Source: Methylocystaceae bacterium (GTDB taxonomy: Bacteria; Pseudomonadota; Alphaproteobacteria; Rhizobiales; Beijerinckiaceae). Taken from it: a stretch of 11,728 nucleotides of DNA. A program made the position numbers and the translations under genes. A model generated the notes under the pieces. That model made no database searches. It worked only from the letters and a program-made list of their open reading frames with translations, and was not told the DNA's origin. Within the stretch, counting starts at the first letter, position 1; each line of letters opens with the position of its first letter. The DNA is taken from positions 1 to 11,728 of the forward strand of contig PLZT01000397.1 in the NCBI GenBank assembly GCA_003152255.1, read 5' to 3'. This document shows, piece after piece, positions 7,108-11,728 of the stretch.

Positions 7108-7758
7108 TCAATATAAGCCGGGAATTAGCCTGGCCGTGCGGCTAGCGTATCCGTGATAGGATGGAAATGCCTCCATCAATACTTGTTCCTCATAATGCAT
7201 ACGCCAAAATTGAGAGGCAGCCGCCGCGAGCATGGCTATGAGCGGCCATGGTTGCTCCAATTCACATATGCGCCCGAAGACTATGCACAGCTCTGCCAGA
7301 TAAAGAGGATGGCGAACGTATCGATAGGGACCGTCCATCACCAAACTCCGAGCTTGCGGAAGAATACTAAAGGAACGTCCTAACCAGCACAATGATACAA
7401 TGGAGGCTAGCATTCCCAAGAATACCACCGAGGATGAAAAGATGGCGATGCGGGGCGTTGGGGTTACGTGCGGCAGCATGAGAAAACAAAATGGCAATAG
7501 ACAGCCGACCGTTCCAGCGACTTTTGGTAAAAATCCTTTTGCGTTTCGCACCGGGGGAAGTCTTATAATGACCAGCAATATAGCGAGACTCAAAAAAAGT
7601 ATGGTCGTAATTTGAGGGAACAGCGCAATTTCGTCCTCCCCCGAAACGAGCACCTGCAAGATTTTTAGCGAAGATCCTATAATCCCGAGGCCAAGCCAGA
7701 TGACCAGCGGGACGACGGCCCCTAGCTCGCAAAGCTTCAATCTTGAGCATTTAATCAT
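7108..7758 (-). CDS. Membrane methyltransferase, isoprenylcysteine carboxyl methyltransferase (ICMT/PEMT) type
   Basis: This 216-residue integral membrane protein has likely spans near residues 12-30, 50-66, 80-97 and 104-126, and a further hydrophobic stretch near 170-182. The family signature is GPYRYVRHPLYLAE (143-156), the SAM-binding loop, followed by EE at 190-191 and the ending Y..YASRTARLIPGLY. These match bacterial isoprenylcysteine carboxyl methyltransferase-like and phospholipid methyltransferase-like proteins; the substrate cannot be read from sequence. The ATG at 7758 is chosen because it has a near-perfect AAAGGAG ribosome binding site; an upstream in-frame start at 7950 would add 64 unconvincing residues. 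Base composition is clearly lower in GC than the EPS genes (one sampled 60-base line, 7381-7440, is 43% GC against 70% in a line of the kinase gene), suggesting separate origin. It lies upstream of the phosphatase on the same strand, 147 bases away, so co-transcription is possible. Confidence 0.85.
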   Translation of the reverse strand: MIKCSRLKLCELGAVVPLVIWLGLGIIGSSLKILQVLVSGEDEIALFPQITTILFLSLAILLVIIRLPPVRNAKGFLPKVAGTVGCLLPFCFLMLPHVTPTPRIAIFSSSVVFLGMLASIVSLCWLGRSFSILPQARSLVMDGPYRYVRHPLYLAELCIVFGRICELEQPWPLIAMLAAAASQFWRMHYEEQVLMEAFPSYHGYASRTARLIPGLY

Positions 7759-8074
7759 CGTTCTCCTTTCTTTGAAAAATGAGTCTTTTTTTGGGCCGAC
7801 CGCCGCCGTTTCAACTATCGACGGCCGCACATTCCGCTGATTTGCGCCGGACTCGTGATCAAGCTGTTTCGTTTTTATCGAGAAGAACATAGTGCGCAAA
7901 CGTTCAGAAAGAGCGCTTTGAAAAATGTGGTGGGTTCGCGTGATCGGCATTTTGCCGTCGCGCCAGGACGCATACAGGCCCCCGCCCGCCGTCCGGCGCG
8001 GAGGATTTCTTCTGAACTACCTTGTTATTTTGAATCTTTCTCCTGATTTCGACACAGTTTCCCCGCGAAGCGGC
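7759..8074. other. Intergenic stretch between methyltransferase and IS5 remnant
   Basis: No supported gene. It must contain the promoter of the minus-strand methyltransferase and the right edge of the IS5-type remnant, but I see no strong promoter boxes. The part next to the methyltransferase is relatively AT-rich; composition becomes GC-rich around 7970. A hairpin AGCGGC/GCCGCT (8069-8074 / 8079-8084) surrounds the stop codon of the IS5 remnant. Confidence 0.4.
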
Positions 8075-8362
8075 TCACGCCGCTCCAAGCAGAACCAGCC
8101 CGCGCTTCATATTCATCGCGCAGGCGACCAATCGCAGATGGCAGTTGTTGCGCGCGAGGCCCAGGTAGCGGACGCGCACCATCCCATACCCGTTCTTCAT
8201 CGTCGCATTGGAGCGCTCGACGCCAGGGCGAACGCTCGAAGCCGCCGTGTTGAACCACTTCTGCCAGTTCTTCAGCGGCTTGCTGCGCTGCGCCTTATAG
8301 GCGATCTTGTCCTCGGTCCCCTGCGCGGCCAGTTTCTCAAGCAACGCTTTGCTGTCATAGGC
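8075..8362 (-). pseudogene. IS5-type transposase, C-terminal remnant
   Basis: The minus-strand frame from about 8362 to the stop at 8075 encodes about 95 residues with the ending of IS5-like DDE transposases. It runs AYDSKALLEKLAAQG, then AYKAQRSKPLKNWQKWFN, VRPGVERSNATMKNGYGM, RVRYLGLARNNCHLRL and AMNMKRGLVL. VERSNATMKN includes the third catalytic acid (E) of the DDE triad. The first two catalytic aspartates and the N-terminal two thirds are missing. The frame stays open to 8524 but residues upstream of AYDSKAL do not look like transposase, so the gene is truncated there. It is a dead element fragment. Confidence 0.75.
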
Positions 8363-8524
8363 CGCTCTACAAGAAGCTTCCGGTGACGCTGGTCTAAGGC
8401 GTTCGCCGACATCATCCAGCGGAATCCAGATATGGTGGATAACGTCATCGATTTCCGCAACTTTATTTAGCGGCAACGCCATAAGATTGTCCGGCGCAAG
8501 GCGGTCGATGCGTTCAGCGCCCAT

Positions 8525-9003
8525 GATTCAACACGTGGCATAGGGCACGGGCGCGCGCCCGCAGTCCGGACGCCCCGTGCTATCGCTATGGCGACGAAGC
8601 CGCCTGCCGCGTCTTCGCCCTTTGGGGTGACGCCAGGTCGCGCAAAACGCTTCGCGGTCGATCGCCACCGCCTGCTCAGGTCGCGATCCCTTTTGCCTTT
8701 TCCTCCGCTCGCGTGCAGCGCGGCATTCGAGTTCATGAATAGTCGCACAATGCGCGAAGTTATTTCACAAAGAAGGCGCGCCGCGGGCGCGCAACATGAT
8801 CGTCCCATGCCCCCGATCGTATCGACGTGCTCAGGCGGTAAACCGCGCCGCGCGCGGTCCTTCACCTTGTCGCGGCGCCGCGCGTGACTCGCCTTGCGCG
8901 CGTCGATGACGCCGGCGGCGTCGGGACATGGCGTAATCGCGAGGGTCGACTCGTCCCAGCCGAGTATGCTCCGCATTCGCAACTCTAACCATGGAGGATA
9001 CTC
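8525..9003. other. Unassigned GC-rich stretch between IS5 remnant and IS110 gene
   Basis: Open frames run across this stretch on both strands (for example minus 9015-8467 and plus 8588-8887), but their translations are rich in Arg, Ala and Gly, carry no motif I recognise and have no ribosome binding site. It probably contains decayed DNA that once belonged to the IS5 element, plus the short left non-coding end of the IS110 element just before 9004. Confidence 0.4.
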
Positions 9004-10039
9004 ATGTCCCAACAAGAGCTTTATGTCGGCCTCGACGTGTCGCTCGAGACGACTTCAATCTGTGTCGTCGACCATGATGGTTCAACAGTTTGGCGTGGCT
9101 CGGGCCCCACCGATGCGGCAATCATCACCAAAACAATACGATTGCGCGCGGCGAACGCCGTGCGCGTTGGGCTCGAAACCGGGCAAATGTCCAATTGGCT
9201 CACGCTCTCCCTGCGCGCGCGGGCTACCCGTCATTTGTCTCGATGCGCGCCACGCCAAACCGGCGCTCAAAATGCAAGTCAATAAAACCGACGCCAATGA
9301 CGCTTGGGGATTGGCCCAGATCGTTCGCACCGGCTGGTTTCGTGAAGTCGCCGTCAAAGGCATGGACGCTCACAAGCTGCGCATGCTCTTGGTTGCGCGC
9401 TCGCAACTGGTCGGACAACGCCAGTCGCTCGCCAGCACCATTCGCGGGTTGATGAAAACCTTCGGCCTCGTCATTCCACGCAGGTGCGGCGCCCTGTTCG
9501 CCACGCGCGTTCGGGAGGCGGAAGAAGGCAAAGATGCGCTGATGGCGATCGTCGAACCCCTGCTCGCTGCTTGGCAGTCGCTCCGTGAACAAATCGCTGT
9601 GTTCGATCGGCAAATCAGCGCACGCGCCAAATCCGATTCCGTGGCGCGTTGTCTGATGACCGTGCCCGGCGTCGGCGTTGTCGTCGCTCTGGCCTATGCC
9701 GCCGTGATCGACGATCCAGCAAGATTCAAGCATTCGTCTTCGGTCGGTGCGTATCTCGGCCTCACGCCCCGGCGCTACCAATCCGGCGACATCGACGTGA
9801 CAGGCCACATCTCCCGTTGCGGCGACGGCCTGCTGCGCTCTTACCTCTTCGAGGCGGCAACCGTCATCTTGCAGCGCTATTCCCGTGCATCCCAACTCAA
9901 GGCATGGGGGCTGGCGCTCGCCAAACGCATCGGCATGCGCTGCGCCAAGGTTGCCATCGCGCGTAGGCTGGCCGTCATCATGCATCGCATGTGGATGGAT
10001 GCAACCGAGTTCCAAGGCGGCGAACGTGCTGCCGCCTGA
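9004..10039 (+). pseudogene. IS110-family (DEDD) transposase, frameshifted
   Basis: The N-terminal part starts at ATG 9004 after GGAGG (8993-8997). It carries the RuvC-like motifs YVGLDVS (D11) and VGLETG (E58). It then runs out of frame at about 9214-9223 into a stop at 9285. The rest continues in the next frame: GLPVICLDARHAK, NKTDANDAWGLAQIVRTGWF (the two further acidic residues), and the C-terminal Transposase_20 region (TVPGVGVVVALAY, then GAYLGLTPRRYQSG and GHISRCGDGLLRSYLFEAA with the conserved serine). Read across the shift, length and all motifs match full IS110 transposases of about 345 residues. The break lies in a (CG)4 tract; adding one CG unit restores LRARGLPV exactly. These recombinases use a bridge RNA from the element's own non-coding end; this copy is probably inactive unless complemented. 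Confidence 0.88.
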
Positions 10040-10089
10040 CGAGTTCCGCATGAGCCACGCAAGAAGGAGCATCCCGATGGCTTAGAATG

Positions 10090-10171
10090 TGGAAACCTGT
10101 CCCTCCGGGACGAGGCTCGGCGATCACGCGTTCCCCGTTGCGGCTCCTCTTCGGGATGACCGCGTTCGGGA
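10090..10171 (+). ncRNA. Candidate structured RNA at the IS110 3' end (bridge-RNA-like)
   Basis: Two stem-loops follow the transposase stop. CCTGTCCC (10097-10103 and flanks) pairs with GGGACGAGG with one bulged base (GTCCC 10099-10103 / GGGAC 10107-10111). CCCG-tt-GCGG (10134-10143) pairs with CCGC-gtt-CGGG (10160-10170), leaving an internal loop and a terminal loop. Members of the IS1111 group carry their bridge RNA in this 3' non-coding position. Whether this element belongs to that group is not known to me, so the call is tentative. Confidence 0.25.
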
Positions 10172-10192
10172 CCTAGAGCGTTTCCCGATCAG
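10171..10192. repeat. Possible half of a Hyphomicrobiales palindromic repeat
   Basis: CTAGAGCGTTTCCCGATCAG resembles, from memory, one arm of a dispersed palindromic repeat common in Hyphomicrobiales genomes, whose two arms read TAGAGCG...GATCAG and its complement. The second arm is not present here, so this would be a single or truncated arm. The assignment is from recollection only. Confidence 0.25.
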
Positions 10193-10253
10193 TCGACTCC
10201 ATAACCGCAGCTTATGAAGAAGTTCCTGCATTCTTCGTTCGTGAGTGTCGCGC

Positions 10254-10291
10254 AAACCGGAGCGTGTCAACGATTTTGAGACATCCGGTTT
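10254..10291 (-). repeat. Inverted repeat downstream of the integrase remnant, candidate IS end
   Basis: AAACCGGA (10254-10261) and TCCGGTTT (10284-10291) are perfect complements. TGTC (10265-10268) and GACA (10280-10283) pair inside them. Read on the minus strand, the segment follows the stop of the IS3/IS481-type integrase by only a few bases and begins AAACCGGATGTCTCAAAA, containing a TGTCTC motif of the kind found at the tips of such elements. It could be the right end of that element, or its terminator. Confidence 0.4.
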
Positions 10292-10297
10292 TGGAAT

Positions 10298-10531
10298 TTA
10301 AGCTTGGATTTCTTGTGTTTTGAACGGCGGGTTGATCCAGGCGGCGGTTGGTTTTCGGGGCGGGCTTGGCGGCATTCTGACGAAGCGTTCTGGGTTGGTC
10401 TCGAAGGCGCGATCGAGGATTTTCTGGCGAGCGTCATAAACTTGTTCGGCCTGGCCGTAATGGACTTGATCGGGCGTCATCAGACCAATGCCGGCGTGGT
10501 GATGGTCTCGATTGTAGAAGCCGACTACGGA
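10298..10531 (-). pseudogene. IS3/IS481-type integrase, C-terminal remnant
   Basis: The minus-strand frame ending at a TAA (10300-10298) encodes about 76 residues typical of the extreme C-terminus of DDE integrase-core transposases. It reads VGFYNRDHHHAGIGLMTPDQ, then VHYGQAEQVYDARQKILDRAF, NPERFV and AAWINPP. YN..H.H.G.GLMTP.QVHYG is the characteristic motif following the last catalytic residue. Everything upstream (the DDE core) is missing: homology stops abruptly at about 10531, exactly where the recombinase module begins on the other strand. The element was probably cut by that later insertion or by a deletion. Confidence 0.75.
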
Positions 10532-10542
10532 ACACCCACGGG

Positions 10543-11100
10543 ACCGAGGAGCGCGAGGTTCTTTATCCTTGGCATGCGTGGTCTGGATGCATTGTTCGCG
10601 TTGACGGCGTTGTCGAGAAGACGGCTGGCGATGTCGTTCGCTGTAGCCGCCCGGGTGACATTACTCGCCTATCGCAAGAACTGCCGGCATGGATGTTCGA
10701 CCGGGGCGCCTGCGCTGCAATGCGGGTTGAGGCGATCCCGCAGGCAGATGTTGTCGCATTGCAGGCGTCGCGGGCTCTGTTGACCGAAGTAGGCGGAGTC
10801 GGCGTCGCCACCTGCCTCACATCATCGAATGCCCCGGTTTTTGGTGCACCGAGGGTCTCTCACGACCAGCATCGGAGAGAGACTCATGCGACGCCAGCAC
10901 AAATTTCGCCATCGACATCGGAGCGGGACTCAGCAGTTCGATTTGTTCAGGGAGCCGGGCGGCGACGGCGCGACGCAAAGGCCGGAGTGGCGGAGTCTGC
11001 CCATGCAGACCCGCGAGGCGCTGACGGAGTTGATGGTGCGCCTGATACTCGACCACGCAAAAGAATCGTGTCGTCCCCGCCTGGGGGAGGCGCGCCATGA
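10543..11100 (+). pseudogene. First reading frame of the recombinase module, 5'-truncated or with a non-standard start
   Basis: From about 10543 the plus-strand frame reads EEREVLYPWHAWSG, VRVDGVVEKTAGDVVRC, LPAWMFDRGACAAMRVEA and then a variable tail, closing at TGA 11098-11100. Similar proteins, as I recall them, precede serine recombinases in alphaproteobacterial mobile elements; their function is unknown to me. No ATG, GTG or TTG lies in frame between the conserved start and the ATG at 10693 inside the conserved WMFDRG motif. The 5' end was therefore lost at the junction with the integrase remnant near 10531, or translation begins unusually. The last 215 bases overlap the next gene in another frame and may be only its shadow. 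I have not named a Pfam family because I cannot verify one. Confidence 0.45.
10855..10883 (+). promoter_or_regulatory. Hairpin covering the ribosome binding site of the small middle gene
   Basis: GTCTCTC (10855-10861) is complementary to GAGAGAC (10877-10883), with a 15-base loop. The 3' arm contains the GGAGAGAG purine tract that would bind the ribosome for the ATG at 10886. If formed, the hairpin would hide the start of the small gene unless ribosomes translating the overlapping upstream frame open it. Confidence 0.4.
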
Positions 11101-11107
11101 TGTCTGA
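10886..11107 (+). CDS. Small basic protein of the serine recombinase module
   Basis: This 73-residue protein has a strongly basic N-terminus (MRRQHKFRHRHRSG) and a C-terminal helical segment LPMQTREALTELMVRLILDHA. Comparable small proteins sit directly before the recombinase gene in related elements as I remember them; an accessory or DNA-binding role is inferred from charge and position only. I chose the ATG at 10886 rather than the one at 10829 because GGAGAGAG lies 3-11 bases before it and the upstream 19 residues look unrelated. The gene overlaps the end of the preceding frame and its TGA (11105-11107) overlaps the recombinase start by 11 bases, so the two are translationally coupled. Confidence 0.6.
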   Translation: MRRQHKFRHRHRSGTQQFDLFREPGGDGATQRPEWRSLPMQTREALTELMVRLILDHAKESCRPRLGEARHDV

Positions 11108-11728
11108 CAAGATTCGGCAGCATCATCTGGAGCGCAAGGCTATCCTTTATGTGCGCCAGTCTTCCGCCCATCAAGTCCTGCACAATCGCGAGAGCAGCGC
11201 ACTGCAATACGCCATGCGGGGGCGGCTGACGGCGCTCGGCTGGTCCGAAATCGAGACGATCGACGACGATCTCGGACGCTCGGCGGCGGGCGGCGTCGTC
11301 CGCGCAGGGTTTGAGCGCATGGTGGCGGAAGTCTGTCTCGGCAAGGTCGGCGCGGTCGCGGCGCGAGAGGTCTCGCGCTTCGCTCGCAACAGCCGGGATT
11401 GGCAGCAACTCATCGAGATGTGCCGCGTCGTCGACACGGTGCTGGTTGATCAGGAGACCGTTTACGCCCCACGGCAGGGCAACGATCGGCTGCTGCTCGG
11501 CTTGAAAGGCAGTCTCAACGAGTATGAACTCGATCTCCTTCGCCAGCGCTCGCTCTCGGCAAGATATGAGAAGGCGCGGCGCGGTGAGCTTGTCGTCATC
11601 GCGCCGATCGGCTTTGTGAAGGTTGGCGACCGCTTGGAGAAGGATCCCGACCGGCGCGTCCAGGAAGCCATTACGCTCGTCTTCGACAAGGTGGCGGAAC
11701 TGGGCAGCGTGCGGCAAGCCCTACTTTG
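11097..11728 (+). CDS. Serine recombinase (resolvase/invertase family), partial
   Basis: The N-terminal 210 residues of a large serine recombinase are present; the gene runs past the window end. The catalytic domain shows YVRQSS (Y18 to S23) with S22 aligned to the nucleophile. It then shows DDDLGRSAAGG, AREVSRFARNSRDWQQLIEMC (arginines of the active site) and LLLGLKGSLNEYELDLLRQRS, the end of the resolvase domain and start of helix E. The beginning of a recombinase domain (IGFVKVGDRLEKDPDRRVQEAI) follows from about 167. GGGGGAGG at 11083-11090 serves the ATG at 11097; a second ATG follows at 11100. Such enzymes cut and join DNA at specific sites to integrate or excise elements. It is probably the mobility gene of the module starting near 10531. 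Attachment sites are not visible. Confidence 0.9.
   Translation, partial: MMSDKIRQHHLERKAILYVRQSSAHQVLHNRESSALQYAMRGRLTALGWSEIETIDDDLGRSAAGGVVRAGFERMVAEVCLGKVGAVAAREVSRFARNSRDWQQLIEMCRVVDTVLVDQETVYAPRQGNDRLLLGLKGSLNEYELDLLRQRSLSARYEKARRGELVVIAPIGFVKVGDRLEKDPDRRVQEAITLVFDKVAELGSVRQALL

Larger units (their letters stand above)
8991..10202 (+). mobile_element. IS110-family insertion sequence, ends uncertain
   Basis: The core is the frameshifted IS110 transposase gene (9004-10039). The outer limits given are a guess from a short inverted pair, ATGGAG (8991-8996) and CTCCAT (10197-10202). A second pair, ATGCTCC (8966-8972) and GGAGCAT (10066-10072), is equally possible. IS110 elements lack ordinary terminal inverted repeats and target duplications, so the ends cannot be set from this single copy. 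Confidence 0.3.

Noticed and set aside
8467..9015. Minus-strand open frame (182 residues) upstream of the IS5 remnant
   Set aside because: No IS5 N-terminal motifs, no ribosome binding site, and composition typical of random GC-rich frames.
9224..10072. Minus-strand open frame (282 residues) opposite the IS110 transposase
   Set aside because: A shadow of a transposase whose coding motifs are clear on the plus strand.
8966..10072. ATGCTCC / GGAGCAT as definite IS110 subterminal inverted repeats
   Set aside because: Seven bases are expected by chance at this scale, and the pair leaves almost no non-coding space for a bridge RNA; kept only as an alternative boundary.
10304..10783. Plus-strand open frame (159 residues)
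   Set aside because: It runs antisense to the integrase remnant and out of frame with the module gene whose motifs are visible.
1..11728. CRISPR array, rRNA or tRNA genes
   Set aside because: No regularly spaced repeats and no recognisable RNA gene were found; the only tandem repeat is the coding TATGGA tract.

Overview
This GC-rich window most resembles an alphaproteobacterium of the Hyphomicrobiales. A methanotroph or methylotroph relative (Methylocystaceae/Beijerinckiaceae-like) is possible, but this rests only on codon and GC style and on protein flavour; no marker gene fixes the taxon. It has two halves: an exopolysaccharide (EPS) export and phosphoregulation locus (about 560-7000) and a graveyard of mobile-element pieces (about 8040-11728).

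EPS half. Four plus-strand genes with gaps of 56, 3 and 36 bases form a probable operon. They encode a Wza-type outer-membrane export lipoprotein (609-1385), a Wzc-type co-polymerase/BY-kinase with a (YG)7 C-terminal tyrosine tail (1442-3739), a small protein with a degenerate J-domain (3743-4396), and a membrane-anchored TPR-like protein with a C-terminal beta-sandwich-like region (4433-5764). A candidate terminator lies at 5896-5919. The opposing minus-strand gene (6040-6960) is a CpsB/CapC-type PHP phosphatase, the expected partner that dephosphorylates the kinase tail. The 608 bases upstream of the operon hold no convincing gene but contain a long GC-rich hairpin and a perfect 16-bp palindrome 31 bases before the first start codon. 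Upstream of the phosphatase, on the same strand, lies a small membrane methyltransferase of the ICMT/PEMT type (7108-7758). Its base composition is visibly poorer in GC than the EPS genes, which suggests recent acquisition.

Mobile half. From left to right there is the C-terminal remnant of an IS5-type transposase (minus, 8075-8362), about 480 bases of unassigned GC-rich DNA, and an IS110-family transposase broken by one frameshift in a CG-dinucleotide tract (9004-10039). These are followed by the C-terminal end of an IS3/IS481-type integrase (minus, 10298-10531). The last part is a compact three-reading-frame module ending in a serine recombinase that runs off the window (10543-11728). Frames overlap in this module, and a hairpin covers the ribosome binding site of its small middle gene.

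The EPS genes act together as follows. The BY-kinase tail cycles between phosphorylated and dephosphorylated states, which controls chain length and export through the Wza channel; the convergently transcribed phosphatase reverses the phosphorylation. The J-like and TPR-like proteins are probably accessory to this machine, but their roles are inferred only from position. The features most worth following are the slippage-prone repeat that encodes the tyrosine tail, the altered oligomerisation motif in the kinase, and the HPD-less J-domain gene locked between kinase and TPR-like gene.
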